The position numbers and the translations under genes are program-made. A DNA stretch of 64,000 nt, from contig CABYIQ010000001.1 of the NCBI GenBank assembly GCA_902518965.1, positions 1-64,000 on the forward strand, given 5' to 3'. Positions 43,181-51,180 of this stretch are shown here, piece after piece (positions within the stretch are counted from its first letter, which is position 1; each line of letters opens with the position of its first letter). This stretch comes from an uncultured SAR116 cluster alpha proteobacterium (GTDB lineage: Bacteria > Pseudomonadota > Alphaproteobacteria > Puniceispirillales > Puniceispirillaceae). The notes below the pieces were generated by a model. That model was given only the letters and a program-made list of their open reading frames with translations, was not told the DNA's origin and did not search any database.

Positions 43181-44269
43181 TCAGCTGTCAAGATCCGCCC
43201 ATATGTCTTGCTCAATCTCATCAATCAAATTCAGCATATTCATTTCCATTTCTGGGACGAGATAACCTGACAAGGCCAATTCTAAGGATAATTCCTGTCC
43301 AGAATTGTTGCGGGCTGCCTGTTGCAGCGCAATAACTGCCCACCTTATTTCAGCCATAACCTGCCAATAACCGATTGCGGTTAAATTCAATGACTGCCCA
43401 CTTGCGGCTTCATAAGCTTTTTGGAAGGTTGAAAACGTGCCCAAGCCACCAACAGGCAGCTGATCATTACCAAACCGCCAACATCTAGCACACAGCCAAC
43501 CAATATCTTCATGCCGATCGCTCCAGCCAGCAAATTCCCAGTCAAGAAGGGCGGTACATTTCCCATCCTCAATCAGAAAATTACCTGTTCTGAAATCACG
43601 GTGACACAAAACTGGTGCAGCTGGGTCAGCCCAAATTGGGAGATGGTCCTCAAGCCAGTTCAAACTGTATTCCAAAACAGGGTGAGCTGTTCCTAAATTA
43701 TCAAGGGCCGCGCGCATCTGAGCGATTTGAAAACTGGCAGCAGACCCTTCATAGCGCGGCAGAAAAAACAGCAACTCTTCTGATCCTAATCCCTTTGTCT
43801 TAAACTTTGTCTGCGGCGTAATTGAGTGAAGCTTTGCCATAATATGGCCAAGCTGGACTACAAGCTCCAGGCCCTGTTCTGCAAGTCCCGGACTGCGGAC
43901 AAGCTTGCGGGCCTGTGCCTGACCAGGCATGGCTGTCATGATAAAAAATGGTCGACCCAGGACAGTATTATCAGAACAGAAATACAAGGGTTCAGGAACA
44001 GTTACCCCATGCAGAAAAGCTGCCTGCAATAAGCTGAATTCATTTGATCGGCTGTTAGATACTGCTACGCTTGATGCCGCATCTGTTCGCAGCACCCAAC
44101 TCTGGTGTCCGTCGTGTGCCCCCCCTGTAATCCGCAGCTGTAACAGCCAGTTTTCCTGAATCGCACCACCTGATAGTTTTTCAACGCGCAAACAGTCAAA
44201 TCTATCAGCGCCTGTTCGAGTCTGCAGCCATGCTAGGACAGGCCCACAATCCTCTGCCAAAGTGGTCAT
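43181..44269 (-). CDS. LvaA/ACAD11-like phosphotransferase (APH fold)
   Basis: An aminoglycoside-phosphotransferase-fold kinase. The catalytic loop VLCHRDFRTGNFLIEDGK and the metal motif ALLDWEFAGWSDRHEDIGW are intact; the nucleotide-binding lobe begins near KLSGGAIQENWLLQL. The track start (44416) runs into the dehydrogenase gene; the ATG at 44269, seven bases after the dehydrogenase stop, gives 362 residues. With the neighbouring ACAD it matches, in separate genes, the kinase and dehydrogenase domains of ACAD10/11 and LvaA/LvaC, which phosphorylate then eliminate the 4-hydroxyl of acyl-CoAs. Confidence 0.82.
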   Translation of the reverse strand: MTTLAEDCGPVLAWLQTRTGADRFDCLRVEKLSGGAIQENWLLQLRITGGAHDGHQSWVLRTDAASSVAVSNSRSNEFSLLQAAFLHGVTVPEPLYFCSDNTVLGRPFFIMTAMPGQAQARKLVRSPGLAEQGLELVVQLGHIMAKLHSITPQTKFKTKGLGSEELLFFLPRYEGSAASFQIAQMRAALDNLGTAHPVLEYSLNWLEDHLPIWADPAAPVLCHRDFRTGNFLIEDGKCTALLDWEFAGWSDRHEDIGWLCARCWRFGNDQLPVGGLGTFSTFQKAYEAASGQSLNLTAIGYWQVMAEIRWAVIALQQAARNNSGQELSLELALSGYLVPEMEMNMLNLIDEIEQDIWADLDS

Positions 44270-44276
44270 ACCGATA

Positions 44277-45473
44277 TCAGCCCCATTGCCAGTAATCATT
44301 ACCCTGTTCAGCATAGTGACGTGCCAGCACCATCTTATGCACTTCATCAGCACCATCAACAAGACGAGCCTGACGGGCATAACGATAAATCCATTCCAGA
44401 GGTGTGTCTTTGGCATAACCCCGCGCCCCGTTCAGCTGTATCGCTGTATCCACTGCCTTATGCAGGGTATTAGCAACATGAATTTTTGCTGATGATATTT
44501 CCTTACGGGCAAAGTGACCCTGATCAAGGCTCCAGGCCGCATGCATCACTAAGAGCCGGCCAATCTGAATTTCATGTGCCAGCTCTCCCATTTTGATCTG
44601 GATAGATTCGCGCTCAGCCAGCTTGATGCCAAAACCTTCGCGATGGGCAATGTAATCTGCCGCAATTTCCATAGACCGCTTGGCGAGACCTAGCCAGCGC
44701 ATGCAATGGGTTAACCGCGCCGGCCCCAATCTGATTTGAGTGACTTTCAACCCGTCACCAACCTCCATCAGCCGATTTTCATCCGGAATTTCAAGTCCTT
44801 CAAAAATCAGTTCACAATGCCCACCATGCTCTTCAGGGCCCATAATTGGAATTCGCCGCTTGATATGCCATCCCGGCTGATCTTTGTGGAACAAAAAAGC
44901 GGTCAGGCCTTTTCGTCTGTCATTTGAGGTTCTGGCCACAAGAATGAAATGAGCCGCTTCTTCTGCACCGGTTATGTACCATTTATGGCCGTTTATAATC
45001 CATTTATCTCCTTTGTTTTCTGCCGTTGTTCGCATCATTGATGGATCAGACCCGCTGCCCGGTGCAGGCTCTGTCATGGCAAAAGATGACCTGACTTCCC
45101 CATCAATAACCGGCTGTAAAAACCAGTCCTTTTGAGCATCAGTTCCAATCTTGGACAACAGACTGATGTTACCATCGTCAGGTGCGGCACAATTCATGAT
45201 CACAGGCCCAAAAATTGATCTATTGGCCTCTTCATAAAAGGCTGCCCATGCGCTGACTGGCAAGCCAAGGCCACCTCTGTCCTTTGGAGCCTGCGGAGCC
45301 CAGAGGCCAGCTGCCTTTGCAGCAGCCCGCTTTTCTTTCAGAACAGGCAGTGCAATATTTTCATGATCATCATAATGCGCACGGTCTTCTTCCAGATAAA
45401 GAACCGCATCTCCAATAAAATTTCTGACCTGAGTGCGTAAATCTTCCCATTCAGGTTTGAGTGTAAAATCCAT
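44277..45473 (-). CDS. ACAD10/11 (LvaC)-type acyl-CoA dehydrogenase
   Basis: A 398-residue FAD dehydrogenase. SSFAMTEPAPGSGSDPSMMR and AIQLNGARGYAKDTPLEWIY are in place, and the C-terminal segment reads RLVDGADEVHKMVLARHY, with the Asp base and DEVH signature of the ACAD10/11 group rather than YEGTS. It would act on a 4-phosphoacyl-CoA from the adjacent kinase. First gene of this three-gene set. Confidence 0.87.
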   Translation of the reverse strand: MDFTLKPEWEDLRTQVRNFIGDAVLYLEEDRAHYDDHENIALPVLKEKRAAAKAAGLWAPQAPKDRGGLGLPVSAWAAFYEEANRSIFGPVIMNCAAPDDGNISLLSKIGTDAQKDWFLQPVIDGEVRSSFAMTEPAPGSGSDPSMMRTTAENKGDKWIINGHKWYITGAEEAAHFILVARTSNDRRKGLTAFLFHKDQPGWHIKRRIPIMGPEEHGGHCELIFEGLEIPDENRLMEVGDGLKVTQIRLGPARLTHCMRWLGLAKRSMEIAADYIAHREGFGIKLAERESIQIKMGELAHEIQIGRLLVMHAAWSLDQGHFARKEISSAKIHVANTLHKAVDTAIQLNGARGYAKDTPLEWIYRYARQARLVDGADEVHKMVLARHYAEQGNDYWQWG

Positions 45474-45533
45474 TCTCTTAATTCCTGTTAGTGCAATTGC
45501 ACCCTTTTCTTTCTATCTGGTTGATAATCCGAG

Positions 45534-46460
45534 TTAAAATCCAACCTTATCCGCCCCTTTTAGTTTAAGCATGCCTCGGGCTTCATCAGGAGTGGCAATT
45601 TCGAGCCCCATGCCTTCGATTAATTTCCGTACCTGTGTGACCTGTTCAGCATTTGATGTAGCCAGCTGTTTTGGTTTAATCCATAAACTGTCCTCAAGGC
45701 CAACCCGCACATTTCCACCCATGCCGGCAGCCATCGCCGCGATGCGCATCTGATGCCGTCCAGCCCCTAGGACTGACCAGTGAAACTGATCTCCAAACAA
45801 ACGATCGGCTGTACGTTTCATATGCATGACATCTTCAGAGTCTGTGCCTATGCCCCCCAGAATGCCAAAAACTGACTGAATAAAGAACGGAGGTTTAACA
45901 ATGCCCCGATCTGCAAAATGTGCCAGAGTATATAAATGGCCAATATCATAACATTCAATTTCAAAGCGGGTGCCGTTTTCTGCACAGGTGGTCAGAATAT
46001 ATTCAATATCAGCGAATGTATTTTTGAAAATCAGACTAGTAGAGCCCGCTAGATAGGGCTCTTCCCAATCATGTTTGAATTCACTGAACCGGCTGAGCAT
46101 GGGGTAAAGCCCGAAATTCATCGATCCCATATTCAATGAGGCTACTTCTGGCCTGAATTGTTCTGCAGGACGCACACGTTCCTGCACCGTCATTGTTGGG
46201 GCGCCGCCTGTGGTGATGTTGACAACTGCATCTGTTGCCTGTTTAACAACCTGCAAAATAGGTGCAAACGCCTCAGGGCTTTGATCTGGTCGACCCGTTT
46301 CCGGGTCACGAGCATGAATGTGAACAAGGGCTGCACCTGCTTCTGCAGCTTCAATCGCTGCTGTGGCAACCTGCTGCGGCGTGACAGGCAAATGCGGAGA
46401 CATGGAGGGGGTATGAATTGCGCCCGTAACCGCACAGGTAATCATCACTTTTTTTGCCAT
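45534..46460 (-). CDS. BKACE / 3-keto-5-aminohexanoate cleavage family enzyme
   Basis: A 308-residue zinc enzyme of the beta-keto acid cleavage family (DUF849), which condense a beta-keto acid with acetyl-CoA to give acetoacetate and a new CoA ester. The zinc motif ALVHIHARDPETGRPDQS and the GSMNFGLYP, FEIECYDIGHLYTLAHF and LEDSLWIKP segments are typical. Known substrates include 3-keto-5-aminohexanoate and dehydrocarnitine. Here it follows a 3-hydroxyacid-type dehydrogenase gene by about 24 bases, so it may cleave that enzyme's beta-keto product. Good GGAGAG ribosome-binding site. Confidence 0.87.
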   Translation of the reverse strand: MAKKVMITCAVTGAIHTPSMSPHLPVTPQQVATAAIEAAEAGAALVHIHARDPETGRPDQSPEAFAPILQVVKQATDAVVNITTGGAPTMTVQERVRPAEQFRPEVASLNMGSMNFGLYPMLSRFSEFKHDWEEPYLAGSTSLIFKNTFADIEYILTTCAENGTRFEIECYDIGHLYTLAHFADRGIVKPPFFIQSVFGILGGIGTDSEDVMHMKRTADRLFGDQFHWSVLGAGRHQMRIAAMAAGMGGNVRVGLEDSLWIKPKQLATSNAEQVTQVRKLIEGMGLEIATPDEARGMLKLKGADKVGF

Positions 46461-46484
46461 GCATTCTCTCCTTCACCCGAGGCA

Positions 46485-47423
46485 CTATACCTCCTCTTGG
46501 TTACGTTGTTTTTTCCATGCCGACAAGCTGGCCAGACGTTCGTTCCGCCACGCGGTACGCCGCAGAATATCGTCCTTACCCAGCCTTGTCTTCCAGTTCT
46601 GGACAATGGTTTTGGTCACAGAAGGGTCGAACACTGTCTGCCCAGGAGGTTCTGCTGCCATATCGCGGAATAGACTGCAATAACGCTGAAAATAATCATC
46701 GGCCCCTTCAGGAGCATTCAATTCTATGGTTTCAAACGGACCCATAAAGGCCCAGCGCATGCCCAGACCATCTTTCATAGTTTTGTCCAAATCCTCAACA
46801 CTGATTACATCTTCATGCAGTAAGCGCAGGGCTTCTGCAAGCACAGCCCCTTGCAAACGGTTAAGTACAAAGCCCTGCTTTTCGGCTTTAATCCTGACAG
46901 GAACCATACCGCACTCTGCATAGATTTGATAAGCTTGTTCCAGTATATTTGATGATGTCCAAGGCGAGCCGCACAGTTCAACAAGTGGAACCAGATGCGG
47001 AGGATTCACCGGATGGCCCACAAAACATCTATGACGCCCAGATAAATTTTTTGTAAACTGAGATGCAATAATAGCAGATGTTGATGAGGCGATTGGTATA
47101 TCAGACGGGGCTAGCTGATCAAGCGCCTCAAACAAGCTGCGCTTTATTTCAATTCGTTCGGGACCATTTTCCTGTATAAAATCAGCCCCTGTCAGAGCTG
47201 AACTCAGATCACCAGTAATTGTCAGCTTTTCTCGAACAGATTGTGGGTCTGCCAACAGGCCATGCCGATACAAAATCGCTGCTTCCTGCATTACAGTGTC
47301 TGCTAGCTTATCTAGACAGGCCTCATCAGTATCCTGCAGCACCACCTGATGGCCTGCATGCGCAAAAACAACCGCCCATGAGCGCCCAATAAGACCAGAG
47401 CCAATGATTGCGATTTTCATCAT
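46485..47423 (-). CDS. 3-Hydroxyacyl-CoA dehydrogenase / lambda-crystallin-like dehydrogenase
   Basis: NAD-dependent 3-hydroxyacid dehydrogenase with Rossmann motif IAIIGSGLIGRSWAVVFAHAG, as in lambda-crystallin/L-gulonate 3-dehydrogenase, and catalytic GHPVNPPHLVPLVEL and FVLNRLQGAVLAEALRL. The ATG at 47423, with AAGGA upstream, is preferred over the track start, giving 312 residues. Coupled to the BKACE gene it would supply a beta-keto acid. A carnitine dehydrogenase role is possible, but no thioesterase partner is present. Confidence 0.83.
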   Translation of the reverse strand: MMKIAIIGSGLIGRSWAVVFAHAGHQVVLQDTDEACLDKLADTVMQEAAILYRHGLLADPQSVREKLTITGDLSSALTGADFIQENGPERIEIKRSLFEALDQLAPSDIPIASSTSAIIASQFTKNLSGRHRCFVGHPVNPPHLVPLVELCGSPWTSSNILEQAYQIYAECGMVPVRIKAEKQGFVLNRLQGAVLAEALRLLHEDVISVEDLDKTMKDGLGMRWAFMGPFETIELNAPEGADDYFQRYCSLFRDMAAEPPGQTVFDPSVTKTIVQNWKTRLGKDDILRRTAWRNERLASLSAWKKQRNQEEV

Positions 47424-47577
47424 CTGTTTATCCTTATCACCTGCCGCCTCCTCAGACTGCACAACTGTCTCAGCTGATTGTCAACCATTTGACTTATGCC
47501 CGGCAAACAAACACATTGAGATTATCCTGTCAGACAGAACAGACATATAGAATACGAGAGGGAACAGGTACAAAGAT

Positions 47578-48354
47578 ATGAAACTTGGGCTAGAGGGACT
47601 AAAACTATTTATCACTGCAGGAGCAAGTGGAATTGGCCGCCAAATTGTTGAGGGCTTTCTATCTGAAGGCGCTGATGTGTCAACCTGTGACATTGACCAC
47701 ACTGCATTGGCTGAACTTAGGGCTGCACACCCGTCTGTCTCGACCCATCAATGTGATGTCTCCGACAGTTCAGCCATACAGGCCTTGATAAAGAGCGCAG
47801 CTGATGAGATGGGCGGGCTGGATTGCCTAGTGAACAATGCCGGAATCGCCGGGCCAACAGCCCGCATTGAGGATATTGATGATGAAGCATGGCATAATTG
47901 TGTCAACACCTGCCTAAGCAGCCAGTTTTACTGTATTAAGGCGGCTTTACCCTACCTGCGCAGCAGCAAAAATGCATCTATAGTCAATCTATCTTCTGCT
48001 GCTGGAAAATTTGGGTTTCCCCTGAGATCACCCTACGCCGCCGCGAAATGGGGAGTTGTTGGCCTGACCAAGACCCTTTCAATCGAACTGGGACAAGATA
48101 ATATTCGTGTAAATGCCATATTACCCGGGCTTGTGGACGGCGACAGAATCAGACGCGTCATTGAGGCAAAATCACAGCAGAGAGGGCTGTCATTTGCTGA
48201 TGTTGAGGCAGAAGCCCTGTCTTTTTCCTCAATAAAAGATTACGTCAGCCCACAGCATCTAGCTGACCAGATCCTGCTTCTAGCCAGCACAAGAGGGAGG
48301 ATGATTAGCGGACAGGCCCTGTCCATTGACGGGGATACAAAAATGCTAATGTGA
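47578..48354 (+). CDS. SDR-family oxidoreductase
   Basis: A 258-residue classical SDR: ITAGASGIGRQIVEGFL, VNNAGIAGP, the Ser in VNLSSAAGKFG, and catalytic SPYAAAKWGVVGLTKTL, ending ISGQALSIDGDTKML. It is transcribed alone, divergently from the lambda-crystallin-like dehydrogenase, across about 150 bases. Substrate unknown; a hydroxyacid or hydroxyacyl-CoA would suit the neighbours. Confidence 0.85.
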   Translation: MKLGLEGLKLFITAGASGIGRQIVEGFLSEGADVSTCDIDHTALAELRAAHPSVSTHQCDVSDSSAIQALIKSAADEMGGLDCLVNNAGIAGPTARIEDIDDEAWHNCVNTCLSSQFYCIKAALPYLRSSKNASIVNLSSAAGKFGFPLRSPYAAAKWGVVGLTKTLSIELGQDNIRVNAILPGLVDGDRIRRVIEAKSQQRGLSFADVEAEALSFSSIKDYVSPQHLADQILLLASTRGRMISGQALSIDGDTKMLM

Positions 48355-48370
48355 AGCTTTTAATATGCTG

Positions 48371-48418
48371 TTTTACAAGCCTGTTATAGATCAATTTTAT
48401 AAGCCTGTTATAGATCAA
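48371..48418. repeat. Two-copy 24-base tandem repeat
   Basis: Two head-to-tail 24-base units differ at one base and share the 19-base core AAGCCTGTTATAGATCAAT (48377-48395 and 48401-48419). It lies just after the SDR stop, in the convergent gap before the small coupled ORF. Probably a local duplication. Confidence 0.85.
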
Positions 48419-48458
48419 TCCGTGCGCCGGCTTCTGACCAATTCGCGAAATCAAATAA

Positions 48459-48569
48459 TCAGGCCGAGCATGCCGAGCCATTTTGCTGAGGCATCAATGG
48501 AAGGCAGGCTAACAGCATAAGTCCTACACCCAAAAGGGCCCAATCTTGATGGCTATTCACATTATTCAT
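48459..48569 (-). CDS. 36-residue membrane peptide coupled to phytanoyl-CoA dioxygenase gene
   Basis: Missed by the track because of its size. The ATG overlaps the dioxygenase stop as ATGA. The peptide is MNNVNSHQDWALLGVGLMLL then ACLPLMPQQNGSACSA, with one hydrophobic segment (about residues 11-26) and two cysteines. The exact four-base overlap and membrane-like character argue for a real gene, but I recognise no family and chance remains possible. Confidence 0.45.
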   Translation of the reverse strand: MNNVNSHQDWALLGVGLMLLACLPLMPQQNGSACSA

Positions 48570-49459
48570 GTGATCAGATCAGAGGGGTTCATAGCCTTTT
48601 GTATTTCATAAATTGATTTATTCTTATCTGGTTGAGGCTGCGGTATGCGCAAATGGATATTTGAGAGACGCGGTTCAATAATTTTTTCACCGCAGAGTAT
48701 CTGTTGGTCAAAATGCTCCATATTCTTGAAAGCATCCATACTGCCAATAATTGGGAAAGCATCAGAGGCTGTCATCTCAAAAAACATAAGACGGCGAGAC
48801 CTATCAGACGTATTTTTTGCAGACCCATGCACAATACGGCCATGGTGAATAGACACCGAGCCGGCCGGACCCTTAAGCTCGACAGCGTCCTCCGACTTTA
48901 ATCCAGCATCTGAAACGCTCATACCACCTGCAAATACCCCATTAATGTGGTGGTTGTATATCGGCCCCTTATGCGTGCCTGGATAAACCATCAATGGTCC
49001 GTTTTTTGATTCCATATCATCGATAATAATACCTACCGCTAATACATCATCATTAGTATAGGGGTAGAAGGCCAAATCCTGATGCCACTCAATGGGTGCA
49101 CCATATTCAGCAGACTTCATGTTTAATTTTGTTGTGCGCAAACGGACATTTGGGCCAATCAGATCCCTAACAGGGGCTAGAATTGAATCTGAATATAAAA
49201 GCTCTTTGACAACATCACTTTGTGTATGCGGCAGCTTTATCCGCCGGATCCGTGGCACATCTGGCTTATGACTGTCTTCGAGATCAAACCTATCATCTGA
49301 TTCCGTCATGCCCACAGCTAGCAACTCCAGTCTAGCGATCTCGTCGCGAATATTCTGGATGACATCAAGTTCAAGGTGGTTTTCAAGAACAAGATAGCCT
49401 GTATCATTGTAAAGACTGATCTGTTCCGCAGTGAGACATTCGCGTCGCGTCTGTTTCAA
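48566..49459 (-). CDS. Phytanoyl-CoA dioxygenase (PhyH) family protein
   Basis: A 297-residue Fe(II)/2-oxoglutarate-dependent oxygenase. The iron ligands fit EWHQDLAFYPYTNDD (HxD) and SIHHGRIVHGSAKNTSDRSR (distal His and the 2-oxoglutarate Arg). Family members hydroxylate alpha carbons of acyl-CoAs or small metabolites. It begins with TTG, supported by GGAGG six bases upstream. It lies 57 bases after uxaA on the same strand, so it may belong to the sugar-acid unit. Substrate unknown. Confidence 0.87.
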   Translation of the reverse strand: MKQTRRECLTAEQISLYNDTGYLVLENHLELDVIQNIRDEIARLELLAVGMTESDDRFDLEDSHKPDVPRIRRIKLPHTQSDVVKELLYSDSILAPVRDLIGPNVRLRTTKLNMKSAEYGAPIEWHQDLAFYPYTNDDVLAVGIIIDDMESKNGPLMVYPGTHKGPIYNHHINGVFAGGMSVSDAGLKSEDAVELKGPAGSVSIHHGRIVHGSAKNTSDRSRRLMFFEMTASDAFPIIGSMDAFKNMEHFDQQILCGEKIIEPRLSNIHLRIPQPQPDKNKSIYEIQKAMNPSDLIT

Positions 49460-49516
49460 ATCTGCCTCCTACTCCTTTTATGAGTCTTTTCAGACAAACA
49501 AGCCCCCTTAAAAAAA

Positions 49517-51028
49517 CTACATCGTTGCACCAATTTGCCAAGGAACAAATTCGTAATCACCCAGTCCTTGTGCTTCAGATTTGGATTGCCGTCCAGAGGC
49601 AACATCCAGCAGAAGCTGATAAATTTCACATCCTTTTTCTTCAAGACTAAGATCTTCAGTCAACATGGCACCAGCGTTAATATCCATATCGTCTATTAAT
49701 CTTGAATACATTTCTGTGTTTGTGGCAATTTTCACGCAAGGAGACGGCTTTGAGCCAAAAGCAGAACCTCGCCCTGTAGTGAAGGTCACAAGATTACAGC
49801 CACTGGCAATTTGACCAGTGACAGACGCCGGATCATAACCTGGCGAGTCCATAAAGGTGAAACCTTTTGCAGTCACTGGTTCGGCATATTTATAGACACC
49901 ATTCAGCGGCGTTGTTCCCCCCTTTGCCGCTGCACCGAGCGATTTTTCAAGGATAGTTGTCAGCCCACCTCTTTTATTTCCAGGGCTAGGGTTATTATCC
50001 ATAGAGCCTTTGTTGCGGGCCGTGTAATCTTCCCACCATTTAATCAGCTGGATCAATTTCTCACCTGTTTTTTCATCACAGGCACGCCTTGTAAGTAAAT
50101 GTTCCGCACCATAAATTTCAGGAGTTTCCGCTAAAACAGCCGTACCACCCTGTGCCACTAGCAGATCGCACGCATATCCAAGAGCTGGGTTGGCTGTGAT
50201 CCCTGAAAGCGCATCAGAACCGCCACATTGCAAAGCCACCATAAGTTCAGATACTGGGCATGGCTCGCGTTGGCGTTTGTTTGCTTCAGGCAGCATAGCC
50301 CTGACCATTTCAATACCGGTTTCAACTGTTTTAGCAAAACCCTCAGTGTCCTGAATATTCATCGCCTTGAACAAAGGGCCCTGCTTCAAACCATATGCTT
50401 CCAACAGCCAGTCTATCTGGTTCATCTCACACCCCAGCCCAACCATTACAATACCAGCATGGTTCGGGTTGCGAGCGTAGCCCCATAACACCCTCTGCAG
50501 CGCGTCAAAACCCTCACCTTGACCAGCCATGCCGCATCCTGTGCCATGAACAAAGGCAACAACACCGTCAACATTTGGATAATTTGCCATCTCTTCCGAG
50601 CCAAAAGCAGAGGCAATCATCCGGGCGGCTGTTGCCGAACAATTCACAGATGTCAAAATGCCAATATAGTTTCGGGTGCCAACTCTTCCATTTTCCCGGC
50701 GATAGCCCATAAAGGTGTCTCTGGCCGGTTCAGACACAACATCCACAGGCTTCAGATCTGTGGCAAATTCGTAATCAGCCGAAGTATTTCGAAAGTCTAC
50801 ATTATGTGTATGCACGTGTTCACCTGGCCGGATATCTCTGCTGGCATATCCAATGATTTGCGCATATTTGCGCACAGCTTCACCCTGTCTAATTTCAGCT
50901 GTTGCTATTTTATGTGAGCACGGCACAAGAGCCGATGTTTTCACCTGCTCAACCTCTACACCCGAATCAAGCTCAGCTGTAACAGTCACCACATTATCTA
51001 TTTCACTAAGACGGATAAAGTTTTTCAT
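49517..51028 (-). CDS. uxaA: UxaA-family altronate/galactarate dehydratase
   Basis: A full-length, 503-residue dehydratase: an N-terminal SAF-like domain (residues 1-95, with IRPGEHVHTHN) and the UxaA core (GYRRENGRVGTRNYIGIL, VHGTGCGM, LQCGGSDALSGITANP, FTTGRGSAFGSKPSPCVKIA). These enzymes dehydrate sugar acids such as altronate to 2-keto-3-deoxy acids. The exact sugar acid cannot be told. It precedes phyH on the minus strand; the upstream gap has an inverted repeat. Confidence 0.87.
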   Translation of the reverse strand: MKNFIRLSEIDNVVTVTAELDSGVEVEQVKTSALVPCSHKIATAEIRQGEAVRKYAQIIGYASRDIRPGEHVHTHNVDFRNTSADYEFATDLKPVDVVSEPARDTFMGYRRENGRVGTRNYIGILTSVNCSATAARMIASAFGSEEMANYPNVDGVVAFVHGTGCGMAGQGEGFDALQRVLWGYARNPNHAGIVMVGLGCEMNQIDWLLEAYGLKQGPLFKAMNIQDTEGFAKTVETGIEMVRAMLPEANKRQREPCPVSELMVALQCGGSDALSGITANPALGYACDLLVAQGGTAVLAETPEIYGAEHLLTRRACDEKTGEKLIQLIKWWEDYTARNKGSMDNNPSPGNKRGGLTTILEKSLGAAAKGGTTPLNGVYKYAEPVTAKGFTFMDSPGYDPASVTGQIASGCNLVTFTTGRGSAFGSKPSPCVKIATNTEMYSRLIDDMDINAGAMLTEDLSLEEKGCEIYQLLLDVASGRQSKSEAQGLGDYEFVPWQIGATM

Positions 51029-51048
51029 TTAACAAACTTCCTTAATAG

Positions 51049-51094
51049 TAATGTGACCAAGTTTGTCGCATTTAATTTGCATACTATCACATTA
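51049..51094. promoter_or_regulatory. Inverted repeat upstream of uxaA
   Basis: Perfect eight-base arms TAATGTGA (51049-51056) and TCACATTA (51087-51094) are separated by 30 bases in the 152-base gap before uxaA. The spacing suits two operator half-sites or a looped hairpin. A GntR-type control is possible, but no such regulator is in the window. Confidence 0.4.
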
Positions 51095-51180
51095 TGATTG
51101 AAGCTACCCATTCAACGCTTCAATAAAACTATTTTTGAGGCATGAGAAATCTTCACCGTTTCCTTTTTAAATGAAGGAAA

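Noticed and set aside
45534-47423. A carnitine-degradation operon
   Set aside because: The dehydrogenase has the lambda-crystallin-type GSGLIGRSW motif and no betainyl-CoA thioesterase is present, so the specific assignment is not supported.
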